Source: Benincasa hispida
Taxonomy: Eukaryota; Streptophyta; Magnoliopsida; Cucurbitales; Cucurbitaceae
Assembly (NCBI RefSeq): GCF_009727055.1
Contig: NC_052358.1
Span: 43,630,404-43,694,403 of the forward strand
Direction of reading: 5' to 3'
Length of the DNA stretch: 64,000 nucleotides
A program made the position numbers and the translations under genes. Shown here one piece after another: positions 1 through 11,740 of this stretch (position 1 is the first letter of the stretch; each line of letters opens with the position of its first letter). The notes under the pieces were generated by a model. It had not been told where the DNA came from. It ran no database searches and saw nothing but the letters and a program-made list of their open reading frames with translations.

Positions 1-1276
1 ATTTAACAACTATGAATCACATTCATAGAAAATATATTTGAATCTCATCCAAATATTTATTTCCTCCAAATAAACTATAATGTATCAAATACATTATAAC
101 AATTATATCATATATAATTGAATCAATTTAATTATATCATATATAATTAAATTCCCTCTTATTAATTTGAACAATTCAAATTAACCTAAACACTGATTCT
201 CAACTAAATCCTTTTGAGCTACCAAAGGGACTTTATGGACCTGCAGCTTGAAGCTCTAACGGTATGTGAATAATTAATTAAACTCTTTAATTATGTTATC
301 CATCATTCGTTAACTGTCGAGCACTCCACTAAAGACCGACAGCTGCACTCTTCGCACTACAGATATATTTATGTGTCCATTGGATATAATCAATCAACAA
401 TACAAGGACCCTTCACAAATTGCTCGTAAGTACGGCTTGGCCAAATTACCATTTTGCCCCTATAGTTACATCTAACTCTTTAAGTACCACTGATCCCTCT
501 AATGAACAATAGATTATAGTTCTACTATGACTAAACACCTCTCAGGTTAGGATAAAGTGTGGCGCCACATTGTTCAAAACCCAGAATCAACCCTTAAGGG
601 AACAATTTATCTACTTACCCCTGTTTCATAGAAAGAGTGAATTCCATCTTGCTCCCCAATCAGACGAATCCTTAAAATGGTAGGCTTGTTGAGTCGACGA
701 TCTGGCCACTCTCACCCATACAAATCAAAGCACCACCCTCATAGGCAGGAGTTCACAACTCACTTAGGATTCAGGTAATGCTACCTATGGTCATTTTGGT
801 GAAATGAAAGTCTTTTTTATGAACGGTTTTATATAATGAGACTAAACATTTTGTGGTTCGGTCTTATACAAACTTCTTTGTATAGAATATTTGTATAGAA
901 TATCCCCGCTCATATGTCTAATATATGAATGATCAAGATCAGATCATTTGTAGCATTTTACAACAATTGTAACACCTACAAAGCGAGCCATACTCGTAGT
1001 GTCACCAGGATAAGGTACCCAGCCTTATCCATATACTACAGACCATTCAGGCTATCAATTAAACATGATCCACCTGTATGTCTCCACATACATGTTTAAG
1101 TTACAACAATAACCTTGGATGTTAGTTTAAAGATTTTTGGTTAATACAACTAAAATATCTCATATTTTATAGACAAAGTGAATAAAATATCATATATTAT
1201 TAATCACATAAAAGTTTGTTCATACAAAGTTTACAAACTATAGGACCTTATGATATTTAGGGCATCAACCCCAACA
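1..1276 (-). repeat. Ty1-copia LTR fragment (family A), cut by window edge
   Basis: Read on the minus strand the repeat begins TGTTGGGGTTGATGCCC at 1276 and runs left out of the window. It matches the complete LTR at 9624-11740 block by block, for example the CTTATACAAACTTCTTTGTA block at 863-882, the tract with GACCGACAGCTGCACTCTTC around 335-357, and the AT-rich tract near the left edge. No coding sequence is present. The right end abuts a plus-strand copia tail, so this looks like a solo or nested LTR; its other end and target duplication lie outside the window. Confidence 0.7.
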
Positions 1277-1367
1277 TAATGTATGCCCTAGTTTATTATT
1301 TTGTATTATTTACTTTGTTCTATGTTTTATATTGTACATCCCACTAGCTTTAGGACAAGTGGGAGAT
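1277..1367 (+). mobile_element. 3' tail of a plus-strand copia element with polypurine tract
   Basis: This 91-bp stretch ends with the purine run GGACAAGTGGGAGAT directly before a plus-strand LTR start at 1368. The same run, on the minus strand, precedes the LTR of the main copia element (1922-1936). It is therefore the last part of the internal region of a second, oppositely oriented copy of the same family, cut on its left by the LTR fragment at 1-1276. Confidence 0.6.
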
Positions 1368-1711
1368 TGTTGCGGTTGATGCCCTAAATCTTGTGCGCTT
1401 CGTATTTTGTAAATTATTTGTACACAAATTATTTATTAAATAAAATAAAATGTTATTTTATTCGGCATTTAGTTTGCATTAACCTACTCAAATAAATTAA
1501 GACTAAAGTTATTTTATGTAACTTAAACCTGTATTTGATGGACATATAAGTGGATCATGTTTAAGTAATAACCTAAACGGTTTGTAGTATATGGATAATG
1601 TTGGGTGTCTTATCTTGTCTGAGTGGGGAGCTGGGACACAGCTACACGAGATGAAATTTACTCATTCCCGTTTTGAGGCTAAGTGGATCATGTTTAAGTA
1701 ATAACCTAAAC
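1368..1711 (+). repeat. Family A LTR start, plus strand, truncated
   Basis: Begins TGTTGCGGTTGATGCCC after a polypurine tract. It continues with the usual family A order (TGGATCATGTTTAAGTAATA, then AACCTAAACGG) up to about 1711, where it meets a minus-strand copy of the same LTR start. The two arms form a long imperfect inverted repeat centred near 1711. Small reading frames across the junction have no recognisable product. Confidence 0.55.
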
Positions 1712-1921
1712 GACATGATCCACTTGTATGTCACCACATACATGCTTAAGTTACATACAGATAACCAGAGATTTTATGTTTATTGGTTTGTGGTAAAGAA
1801 AATAAAACATGCAACTGAGCAAAATACAAGATGTGAAGTATCATATACTATACAATACAAGCGTTCGTATAAACTGTTTACAAACTACAGGACTCGAGAC
1901 TTTAGGACATCAACCCCAACA
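1712..1921 (-). repeat. Truncated 3' LTR of the copia element
   Basis: On the minus strand this starts TGTTGGGGTTGATGTCC at 1921, immediately after the polypurine tract of the copia element. It aligns with the first ~210 bp of the complete LTR at 9624-11740, sharing for example CATGATCCACTTGTATGTCA. The remaining ~1.9 kb of the 3' LTR is missing and is replaced by an inverted plus-strand copy of the LTR start. Confidence 0.65.
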
Positions 1922-1936
1922 ATCTCCCACTTGTCC
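1922..1936 (-). promoter_or_regulatory. Polypurine tract of the copia element
   Basis: Minus-strand GGACAAGTGGGAGAT lies directly upstream of the LTR start TGTTGGGG. Such tracts prime plus-strand DNA synthesis in LTR retrotransposons. The same tract is present on the plus strand at 1353-1367. Confidence 0.7.
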
Positions 1937-2022
1937 TAAAGCGAAGTGGGGTGTACATAAAACTAGTACAAAACAATAAACTAGGTCATAAAAGCCCAAT
2001 ACAAGAAAATTTCCCACTTGCC

Positions 2023-3526
2023 CTAGTCCAGCAGCGGGCGATCCTGTAGACCCATGCTCCGTAGGTGACCCTCAAATAATGTAGCCATGAGAGCCTTCAT
2101 AAATGGGTCAGCAACATTGTGCTCCGAAGCGATTTTCGTGACGATCACGTTCCCTCGATGCACTATCTCGCGGATCAGATGATACTTCCCCTCTATGTGT
2201 TTGTCGCGCCTATGACTCCTCGGCTCTTTGGAGTTCGCCACTACCCCACTATTATCACAATATAGGGTAATGGGCCTAGACATATCTGGAACAACTTTCA
2301 GTTCTATCAAGAACTTTCTGAGCCAGACGGCCTCCTTAGCAGCTTCGCAAGCCGCTACGTACTTCGCCTCCATAGTGGAGTCGGCGACGCACCCGCTTAG
2401 TGCTTCGTCACACTATAGCTCCTCTGTTAAGAGTAAAGAATGACCCTGATGTGAATTTGCGAGAATCCTTATCAGTCTAAAAGTCAAAATTCGTGTATCT
2501 TGTAAGGATCAAATCCCTAGAACCATACACGAGCATGTAGTCTCTCGTTCTCCGAAGATACTTGAGGATGTTCTTCACTGCAGTCCAGTGACCCTGGCCT
2601 GGGTTAGACTGATACCTACTGACTATGCCCACAGCGTAGCAGATGTCTGGACGTGTACAGAGCATCACATACATCAAACTGCCAACGGCAGACACATATA
2701 TGACCCGTCTCATCTCCTCAACCTCTTGAGGCGTCTTAGGACACATGTCCTTAGACAAAGTGACTCCATGTCTGAATGATATTAGGCCCCTCTTGGAGTC
2801 CTGCATCGAGTACTTGAGCAACATCTTGTCAATGTACGATGCCTGAGACAGTGCTAGCACTTTGTTCTTACGATCCTGAAAGATTTGTATACCTAGAACA
2901 AACTGAGCCTCTCCCAAATCTTTCATTTTGAATTGGGTCGCTAGCCAAATCTTAACTGCAATCAGTAGACTGACATCACTCCCGATGAGTAGTATATCGT
3001 CTACGTACAACACTAAAAAGACTACTGAATCGTTGATGATCTTCTTGTAGACACAAGGTTTATCAACATTTTTGTCAAAGCCATATGACTTGATCATAGT
3101 ATCAAACTGTATATTCCAAAATCGAGACACCTGTTTCAGCCCATAAATGAACCGATTCAGTTTGCAAACTTTTTGCTCTTGACCTTGGACAATGAATCCC
3201 TCGGGTTGCACCATGTAAATGGTCTCCTCAAGATTGTCATTCAAAAAGGTCGTCTTGACGTCCATTTATCAGATCTCATAATTATAATAAGCTGCAATGG
3301 ACAGGAGGATGTGAATCGACTTTAACATGGCAACAGGCGAGAAAGTCTCCTCATAGTCGACTCCCTCTACATGGGTATAACCCTTTGCCACAAGTCGAGC
3401 CTTGAAAATCTGTACCTTCCCATCAGCACCCTGTTTGCGCATGTAGATCCATTTACAACATATAGGTCTTACCCCATCAGGCTGATCTACAAGATCTCAT
3501 ACTGAGTTAAAGTACATCGACTCCAT
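2023..3526 (-). pseudogene. Copia reverse transcriptase-RNase H remnant
   Basis: The minus strand encodes the C-terminal half of a copia polyprotein. The frame at 3265-2477 carries RT motifs: MDVKTTFLN, the PEGF block, IYGLKQVSRFWN, and the catalytic YVDDILL. Upstream to 3526 a further RT N-terminal stretch is readable (KARLVAKGY, then YEETFSPVAMLKS) but with an in-frame stop before MDVK. The frame at 2373-2023 is RNase H, with the YVAACEAAKEAVWLRKF and LYCDNSGVVANSKEPRSHRR blocks. RT and RNase H are in different frames, with a break around 2374-2476. At its upstream end the coding sequence is cut at 3527 by a nested repeat, so the integrase-RT linker is lost. Not functional. Confidence 0.9.
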
Positions 3527-5040
3527 TGATAATGGGCAGAAATGTACGTTATCATAGTACTAAGTTCTTAAAAAATGTTGGATTGCGTTGATGAAATATG
3601 TTAAGTTGGGTCCATTAAGCATAAATTCTATAATATTGCGGTCGCATGTGTCCAACGTATTAGAGCAGTTGATCTTTACATTTTTGTGTAGAATATGCTT
3701 TAACGTAATGCAGAGATTACGATCATAGGAATACATTGGTCGAGCGCAACTTCACCGCAAGACTTTGCGATGATCGTGCTCGCAAACATTCGTATAAGAA
3801 GAATCACCACAACTTGGTCAGCGCAACATGGTGGGTGCATCCAGGTGAAAGGATAATTAAGAGCGATAGGACAAAAAGCTGACAACAGTCGGATCCAAAT
3901 TAAGTTGACAGTCGATAACGTCACAAAGTACATTCAGCTTTATCGGTGACAATTATCCGATGCATCAGTCAGGATTAAAGTTGTCCCATCTGTACAATCG
4001 GGAGAGAGAATGCGCCTTTCACCATGGAAACTCTATAAATAGCAAGTGCATTCTTCAGAGATGGAGTTAAGCAGTCGATTACTTCATCACTTCATAAGTT
4101 CACACATCTGTCCATAGTTTTTTTTCATTTTAGGGCGGACGCGAGGAAGAAGGTGTGCCAGTAGATCATTCCGGTAAGCTTGGGAAAGCACCGGAAGCTC
4201 CAAGACAGAGAGAGGGTCGACGCCTGTGGAAGCGGGAACATTTATAGATCAGAATAGGGATTCAATGTAAAAATCCTCGACCAGCAAGGAATTGCTACCA
4301 GACTTTCTACCTTTACTTTCCATTGTCATTTTGTACTCAACTCAGTTATAAGAATGGAATGTCTTTCTCTATATTTGTTCACTCTTTGTTATTTAGGCAT
4401 GAGTAGCTAAATTAGTTGAATGGGTTGAGAAATAGTAGCTAGCATAACGAGGGAATTTTTATCTTTGCGATTATCTTGTTTATGTATGCTTCATTCGTCT
4501 ATTAGAGATACTCGGGAGGGTAGTCTAAAGACAGGATCTAGACTTGGGAAGGTCAGATCAGAATCTAGGTTTGAAAGAACCAGATTAGAACGCATAAATG
4601 GGAGATAGGCACTTACGAATGAGCACTATTTGTTATTAACACATCGCATGCATCTTAGCAATAAGATATGATTGTATGCGGTCACCTTACTTTCATGCAT
4701 TTTGCATCAACGCATGATAAGAGTAGAGACTTAAGGATAAGCTCTATGGACATTTTGCATTCAACACATGCGTCCTAGACTTAGGAGCATCGCATTTACA
4801 TTGGAAAATGACTTGTTGTGCATGGTAGTAACATAATCGCGAGGTCTGACACATTCCCAAGTGACGCTAGCTAAAAAATCTTCTTAACCCGTTCATCGCA
4901 TACTCATTGCATCTATCAACGCAACTTTCGTTTCTCAAATCCGCCGCATTTATTCATTTCTTTTTAATCAACACAATCAACAACTAAACACTTTAATTAT
5001 TTTCTCGGTTATCGCAAAGTTTTCATAAAAAAAATTATCA
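3527..5040. repeat. Nested LTR-like repeat (family B), right end truncated
   Basis: Starts TGATAATGGGCAGAAATG at 3527 and interrupts the copia coding sequence between integrase and RT. It is collinear with the repeat at 48511-50185 over most of its length. Shared features are the TATA-like CTCTATAAATA (about 4030-4042), the GTAGATCATTCCGGTAA block, TTAGAGATACTCG and the CATCGCATGCATC stretches. The copy lacks the last ~130 bp present in the 48.5-kb copy. No open frame of note, so I read it as a solo-LTR-type or non-autonomous copy with an RNA polymerase II promoter. Short frames inside it are not genes. Confidence 0.6.
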
Positions 5041-6080
5041 ATGGCAAGCTCTTCAACAACTCTTGTTGAAGTTTCAGTAGTTTCATTGGAAAGCTCATGC
5101 AACACGACTTTACTTCGTGGACTGTGCTCCCTTATATGATCCTCCTCTAGGAAAGTAGCGTTTGTTGAAACAAACACCCTATTTTCCGTCGGGTCATAAA
5201 AATAACCCCCTCGTGTATCTTTGGGGAAGCCTACAAAGAGACATAACCTTGACCGTGGTTCCAACTTCTTGGGATTAGCCTCAAGCACATGTGCAGGGCA
5301 ACCTCAAATGTGGAAGTGACGTAAACTAGCTTTATGCCCGTTCCACAACTCCGGAGGTGTTCTCGCAACACTCTTGGAGGGAACACAGTTGAGTATGTAT
5401 ACCACAGTCTCCACTGCGAAATCCCAAAACGAGTCCGGTAAGGAAGCGTAACTCATCATCGAACGAACCATGAACAACAGGGTTCTATTTCTCCTCTATT
5501 CTACACCATTCTTCTGAGGTGTACCCGGTGCTGAGAGTTGGGAAACGATTCCATGGTCTATCAAATAGTCCTGGATTGCTGAGTCCAAAAACTCTCCACC
5601 TCGATACGATCGAAGTGTTTTAATCCGTCTATCCAATGCATTTTCAACTTCAGCCTTGAACTCTTTGAACTTTTCAAAGGATTCAGACTTCCGTTGCATA
5701 AGATAAACATACCCGTACCTGGAGTAATCATCAGTAAAACTACTAAAATACTCATAGCCACCTCGGGCTCGCACATTCATAGGACCAAAAAGGTTAGAAT
5801 GTATTAACTCAAGAGACTTCTTGGCTCTATAACCTTTTCCAGTAAAAGGTCGTTTAGTCATCTTACCTTCAAGGCAAGACTCGCACACTGGTAAAGAATT
5901 TTCTTCTAACTCACTTAGAAGTCCATTCTTCACCAATCTCTCAATCCTATTAAAATTGATGTGACCTAAACGTAGATGCCAAAGTTGGGCATTTTCTTTT
6001 GGAGAAATACGTCGACATTTTGTTTGAGTTACGATAGTTCTAGACAATTAAGTATTATGGAGGGAATTAATGGCTAACAG
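5041..6080 (-). pseudogene. Copia GAG-pre-integrase and integrase remnant
   Basis: The minus-strand frame 6047-5496 holds the GAG-pre-integrase zinc-binding pattern: LWHLRLGHINFNR (two His), then CESCLEGK (two Cys). The integrase core follows, with SFTDDYSRYGYVYLM, RSYRGGEFLD where RSDRGGE is usual (so the second catalytic Asp reads Tyr), and GTPQKNGVE. After 5496 the reading continues through RRNRTLL-like and GCPAHV-like stretches, with a frame change or stop, into PKKLEPRSRLCLFVGFPKDT at about 5274-5215. The catalytic Asp change and broken frames mark it as dead. It ends at the nested repeat near 5040. Confidence 0.88.
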
Positions 6081-6082
6081 CC

Positions 6083-6439
6083 TTAGCACATATAAATTAG
6101 ATTCCAGATTTGCAGTACAAATAAAAGTACCATCTTTATGAATAAATGCTTTATCCACATTAAAAGAGACATATATTTACATTGCAATAAACACTTTACA
6201 GAAATTAGGTTCCTCTTAAGTTCGAGAACAATATATACATCATTCAAAACAAGAAACCTATTCTGTAAAGCTAACTGAAGCCCTCTCACTACCACAGCTG
6301 AGTCGACGTGTCCGGTGCCTACTCGCATCATCATCTCACCAGCCTCCAGCTGTCGCCAAGATCTAATCCCTTGAAAAGAAGAACAAATATGGTTAGTGGC
6401 GCTCGAATCAATTATCCAGGCAGAATCATCATTCTCCAC
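6083..6439 (-). pseudogene. Copia aspartic protease region
   Basis: The minus-strand frame begins MENDDSAWIIDSSATNHIC. The family motif is DSGATNH, so the catalytic triad Asp-Ser/Thr-Gly has Gly changed to Ser. The following VLELKRNLISVKCLL block is typical of the stretch between protease and GAG-pre-integrase. The frame touches the end of gag at 6439 in a different phase, so a frameshift separates it from gag; in intact copia elements gag and pol are continuous. Remnant, no expected activity. Confidence 0.8.
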
Positions 6440-7356
6440 TAAACAAGTTTATCACATTTACCTTTATCGGCCTTGACCTTAGCCTTGGCTGCTTTCTTCT
6501 CTTTCAGATAGCGAGGACAGTTCCTCTTCCTGTGTCCATCTTGGTTGCAGTGGAAACATTTTCCCTTTTCAACCGGTGGACGCCTCCTTGGGGTGACAAG
6601 TGGTGGGTTAGCAGGCGTCTTCCCTTTTCCCTTACCACCCTTCTTCTTCTTCCTCTTTGCAGAGTTAGAAGTAGAAGGTGCAGACTTCGTAACTGAGGTT
6701 GAACCTCTATGGAACGTCCTGGAGGATGAAGCAACATTTGTCTCACCCTTCTTTCTCTCTTTACTTTTCAGTAAATATTTGTAGGTCTGAAACTCATTAA
6801 GGAAAGTTGTAAGGTTATATTTCACTTTGTTAAGAATCACATTGCTAACAAAGTGCAGGAAGCTCTCTGGTAAAGAATGCAGGATTATACTAACCTGGCT
6901 GCCCTCATCGATAGTAGACCCATTCAACTCTGCCACATTAAAGTGGACCATCATGTTAAGCACATGTTCATGAACAAAGGTGCCTTCTTCCATTTCGGAG
7001 TTGAATATATATTTAAGAGCTTCATGCATAAGTTTTTCAGACGGTTGTCCAAATATCCCCCACAGGGACTCCATGATCTCACGCGCTGAGACTATAGGCT
7101 CATGTTTCTTGGCCAAGACTTCAGAAAGACTTACGAAGATGTAGGCTCAAGCCTTCTCATTCGCCCTTGTCCATCGCTCGTATGCCTTCCAAACATTTTG
7201 AGCGGCATTTGGAGCTGGAATAAGAGGACGGGCCTCCGTGAGAGCAAACATGAGATCCTCGATGATTAAGATCATCATGATCATATGTTTCCATGTTGCG
7301 AAATTATCGCCAGTTAGTTTTTCAGCACTTAACAAAGCCAAGGTGGCTGTTGCCAT
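6439..7356 (-). pseudogene. Copia gag (capsid-nucleocapsid) with one in-frame stop
   Basis: Starts MATATLALLSAEKLTGDNFA at 7356 and stays in one frame to 6439. It is broken only by a TGA at 7149-7147, where the family usually has Arg, consistent with a CGA-to-TGA transition. The UBN2/retrotransposon gag region occupies the first two thirds. It is followed by a Lys/Gly-rich basic stretch (KRKKKKGGKGKGK) and a CCHC zinc knuckle, CFHCNQDGHRKRNC, at about 6561-6520. The product would package element RNA. The start is the first Met that includes the conserved LTGDNFATWK block. Confidence 0.88.
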
Positions 7357-9609
7357 TTTGAAAAAAAGTTGTTGCTAAAAATACGAACAAACCTTTATTA
7401 GTTTTGCAAAATAGTTTCAAGTACCCTAAGTTATAGACTTCTATTTTGCAATGATGCCCCAGTGAGGCAGGACAAACATCACCGGTGGGGTGATCAGATG
7501 CCCCTTCGCTGGGATGAGACATTTTCAACCATTAGGCAGAACCAACTCTTGGAACTGAACCTAACAGCACCATTTTTCGGTCCAGAACTATTAACCTTTA
7601 ACAATTCCATGTAAGTGTGACCCCTCGCTTTCGATGCCAGAATCCCGCTCTAATGAGCCCACCATAGGGAAGAAGCAGATTAGGACAAGAGACTAAGTTA
7701 CCTTATCCTCTTATAGGATATCAAATAAAGAAATGCGCAAAACTGTCATCCTTTAGGGGGACACTCCTAGGGTGCCTCGAGGCGTTGCGCAGTAACTTTA
7801 TTCAACCTAACGTGGGAGACCGAGGGATATGCTGTCACACTTCCCACTCCTACTTACTATGAACACTCTGTCCGTCCACCTTAATATTGACCTACCCAAA
7901 CACCATCCGTTAGGGGGACACGCCAAAGGTGCCTTGAGGTCGAGGGTAGATCTCACGGTGTGGACTATTTAGGAGAAACGTAAAAGGTTTAAATGAAACA
8001 TCTTATGCCCCAAATACCTCCCACTGAATGTTCTACCTAGGGGTTTATTAACCTAGACAATCTGGCTACTGATTTTAGTCTAAGTCGTCTTTTTAAACTC
8101 TGCTCATAAACAATGTTTGTCTATGAAATATAAACAAGTTCAAGTAGTCACATTTAAATACTTTAATGGACTGTCCTTAACTTGCATGCATGCATCAAAT
8201 CTATCTAATTTACCTTTCCAGGTAAGTTCCTAGGTATAAATGCATTACGATTCCGTTAACTTAAATACCCCAGCCTAGACAGAACCCGCCTTAGACAAAA
8301 GGTCCTTATAGATAGATTTGCTACACTTTAACCTTTTATTAGTCAATTTAATCCTATTAAACTGAGTAAAAGAGGCCTTAGGGTTGCTAATCATATTAGA
8401 ACCGTGATCTTAGGTCTATGTGATCCAAGTTTTAAACATTTTAAAACATGAATTAAATCTAAGTTAGCATGCATGTCTTTCTTAAAAAGAAACAACTAAA
8501 AAAACCATTGCACACAATAAGGTGTTTATAACGCTTATAAAGTAACCTATGTGTCATGCTTCATGCAATGTCTAGTCATTACTATACATAACTTTTATAT
8601 AAAGCATAATAACCAAGAAAACATGCTATCATTCACCATTATATTATAACAATTATAATATAAAGATGATGCATGTCATTGCTTTTTATGCATGCATAAA
8701 TATAACTCTTATATTATATGATGCATGAGCATGCTCTTACATAATAAAATCATGCTTTTCTAAATTATAACAATTACAATAAAGAGATGATGCATGACCA
8801 ATGCATAACCTAAGGTGGGATTTACTATATGTTCATACCATATGACATATAAAAAATCATACATCACATGTAGTTAATAAAGGATTAATGGACCGGGATG
8901 AGCCTTTACTAAAATCGGAATGAAATAACCCTATCTATTGCATTTTTCATCGAGTGAACCGGTTCACAGGCGAACCGAGTCTTGAATCGCCAAGAGAACT
9001 CCATCGTGTAGTAAACGTCGAAGGTAGACGATCGCCCAGCGTGCACTAGACGATAGACGCAAAAACTAAACGATCGAGTAGATGACTACGAGGCGGTGAA
9101 GTCTGATCGCTTAACGCAGCGACAGGTAAACGATTTACCTTGCGTTACTAAGCGATCGTTTAGTCAGTTATTAAGCAATGAAGCTTGCTGAGCTAAACGA
9201 TCGTCTAGTGTGTGTGCGCGTTAAACGATACGTGAGTATCCCATCGTCTACACAACCTGATACTCAGTGACCGCTTACCCCATCCTCTACATGACGCGAT
9301 CAACCCTTGATCATCTCCTTCCTCAAAGAACTTCAACGCTTTCTCTGATCTTCTTCACGAACAACTCATGACTTAAACAGACTTTGAATTACAGACTCGA
9401 TAACGATTATTAATGCCCAAAAACGTAGAGGCCTTTCCAAACAACTGCAAATGTAAAAGAATTAAATCAAATCGAGGCTTACATCCACGAAAACATCCAT
9501 TAATCCGCACATCCACAGCAATTTAACAAATTTAAATAGAGTAGACATACACCCACCAAGAATGTATATGTAATTCATTGCAACAATGAAATTGGAATAT
9601 CAGAACCTA
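7357..9609 (-). other. Long non-coding leader of the copia element, with CGATCG cluster
   Basis: No coding sequence is recognisable between the primer site and gag. The region contains several ATGCAT-rich AT tracts (8180-8860). At about 9000-9290 there is a dense cluster of AAACGATCG/CGATCGTTTAG-type motifs, also found near the LTR ends elsewhere in the window. At 2.25 kb it is long for a copia leader; an undetected nested insertion is possible. Confidence 0.5.
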
Positions 9610-9621
9610 GCTCTGATACCA
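9610..9621 (-). promoter_or_regulatory. Primer-binding site, initiator tRNA-Met type
   Basis: Minus-strand TGGTATCAGAGC is complementary to the 3' end of plant initiator tRNA-Met, the usual primer for Ty1-copia minus-strand synthesis. It lies 2 bp inside the LTR end (CCTTCA then AT then the site). This fixes the LTR boundary and the element's orientation. Confidence 0.88.
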
Positions 9622-9623
9622 AT

Positions 9624-11740
9624 TGAAGGATCTCTTAATGAAGAGCATCCATGAGTGCGTTCGGATCTTTCCAATTTCACCGTGACTGAAATACAACATA
9701 TACATTCTAACATATAGTTATGCAAACAAACAGTAATTAACGGCATGATTTGAACACTAAAGAATAAGGGAAAGAGTTCTCATACTAGTTGAAGATGCTC
9801 TTCAAGCTTTCAAACTCAAATGCAGCAAAAGACCTCTACGTGATCTCTATCGCCCAGCAAACAAGTCGTTTACAGCAGCATGAACTATCACGAACAAGTG
9901 AATGCAGCGGGGACAACACCACTAACAGGAGCCCTTGGTATTCTCGAATTGAGAATCCAAAGTGTGGTCTTTGGTGAGTTTGGCAGAGGTAGGAGAAAGA
10001 ACAAATCGAGTAGACGATAAGTAAGTAGAAGAGAAAAGGAAGTTATTGTATAGCTAAACGTTTATCGTTTAGAAGAAGCTACACGATCGTGTAGGTTTTA
10101 CTAAGTGGTCGTTTAGTAAAAGGTGGACGATCATTTCTAAAAACACGGCACACTATGCAATCATTTAGGAAAGCTAAATGATTGTTTAAGGACTAGTGTG
10201 TGGTCGTTTAAGCGCGAGGTGTATGATTGTTTAGGCGCTGAGTGACTATTGTATAGGTTCTCGACTTATGCGATCGTTTACGTTTCCACACCGATGCAAA
10301 AAAATTTTGAACCTTTGTAAAATGAAACTAATTTTCATTTTATTCTTCAGTTACCATAATCAAAGCGGCTGCTCCCATTAACGCACGTCCGAGAGAAATT
10401 TTAGGCCAATTATCATATAATTAACCAATTTAATAATTAATAAATATAATCATATTATATTCTTACCCTATAGCTTGATATATATATCTGCTATATAATT
10501 TCTCCTTTACTTGATATAAATCATATTTATATTTAATTCCTCCAAAATAATGTATCTCATACATTTAACCAATTATATCATATATAATTAACCAGTCCAA
10601 TTATATCATATATAATCGAACTTCCTCTTGTCAATTTGAACATTTCAAATTAACTCAAACACTGATTCTCGACTTTATCCAAGCTACCCAGGGACCTAAT
10701 GGGCCTATGGCTTAAAGCTCCAATGGTCTGTGAATAGCTGACTTAACTCTTTAGCCACGAGATCCACCATCTGTTAACTGTCAGGCATTCCACTAAAGAC
10801 AACAGGTTAACTCTCTTACCACAGATATATTTATGTGTCCATCAGATATAACCATCATGAGTACGATGACCCTTCACAGATGCTCGTAAGTATAGTTGGG
10901 CCAATTTACCATTTTGCCCCTGTAGTTACATCTCACTCCTTGAGTACCACTGATTCCTCTAATGAACAATAAATATAGTCCAACTAGTGTGAACACCTCT
11001 CGGGCCAAGAGAAGGTGTGTGGCACCACATCGTTCAAGTCTTGGAATTAGCCCTTAAGGGAGCTATCTATCTACTTACCCCTGCCTTGGGGAATGAGTGA
11101 ATTCCATCTTGTGTAGCTGAGTTCCCAGCTCCCAAATCAGATGAATCCCCAAAATGGTAGGTTTGAATCGGTGACCTGGCCACTCGCACCCATACAAATC
11201 AAAGGACTGCCCTTAATGGCAGGAGTTCCCAGCTCACTCAGGATTGAGGTCATATTACCTATGGTCATCCTAGTGAAGTGAAGTCTCTATCATGAACAGT
11301 GTTATATAACGAGATGTTAACACTTCGTGGTCAGGTCTTATACAAACTTTTTGTATAGGACGCTCCCGTTCGCATGTCCCCAACACGAATGATCAGAATC
11401 AGACCATTTGTGACAAATCACAACATTTGTGACCATTCCACAAAGCGGTCCGCATCCGTAGTGTTACCAGGATAAGGTTTCCCTCCTATATCCATATACT
11501 ACAAATCATTTTGGTTATCACTCAATACATGATCCACTTGTATGTCACCACATACATGCTTAAGTTACATAAAGATAACCAAGGATTTTATGTTTATTGG
11601 TTTATGGTAAAGCAAATAAAATATGCAACTGAGCAAAATACAAGATGTCAAATAAAATATCATATATTACACAATACAAGCGTTCGTACAAACTGTTTAC
11701 AAATTACAGGACTCGAGACTTTAGGGCATCAACCCCAACA
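9624..11740 (-). repeat. Complete 5' LTR of the copia element (family A, ~2.1 kb)
   Basis: Bounded on the minus strand by TGTTGGGGTTGATGCCC at 11740 and CCTTCA at 9624, giving canonical TG...CA ends next to the primer site. It contains the family A landmark CTTATACAAACTTTTTGTAT (11338-11357). About 10050-10280 holds multiple CGATCG/TCGTTTAG motifs. The flanking bases after the LTR are AAAGG; the partner duplication is not available because the other LTR is rearranged. Confidence 0.85.

Larger units (their letters stand above)
1712..11740 (-). mobile_element. Decayed Ty1-copia retrotransposon (minus strand)
   Basis: Read on the minus strand the order is LTR (11740-9624), primer site (9621-9610), long leader, gag, protease, integrase, RT, RNase H, polypurine tract (1936-1922) and truncated 3' LTR. 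Integrase before RT defines Ty1-copia. Stops, frameshifts, a nested 1.5-kb repeat at 3527-5040 and loss of the integrase-RT linker show it cannot be autonomous. The 5' LTR is complete (about 2.1 kb) while the 3' LTR is cut to ~210 bp, so LTR-LTR dating covers only that short stretch. The leader between LTR and gag is unusually long at about 2.25 kb. Confidence 0.9.

Noticed and set aside
3700..3933. 77-residue minus-strand frame within the copia element
   Set aside because: It falls inside the nested family B repeat, not in copia coding sequence.
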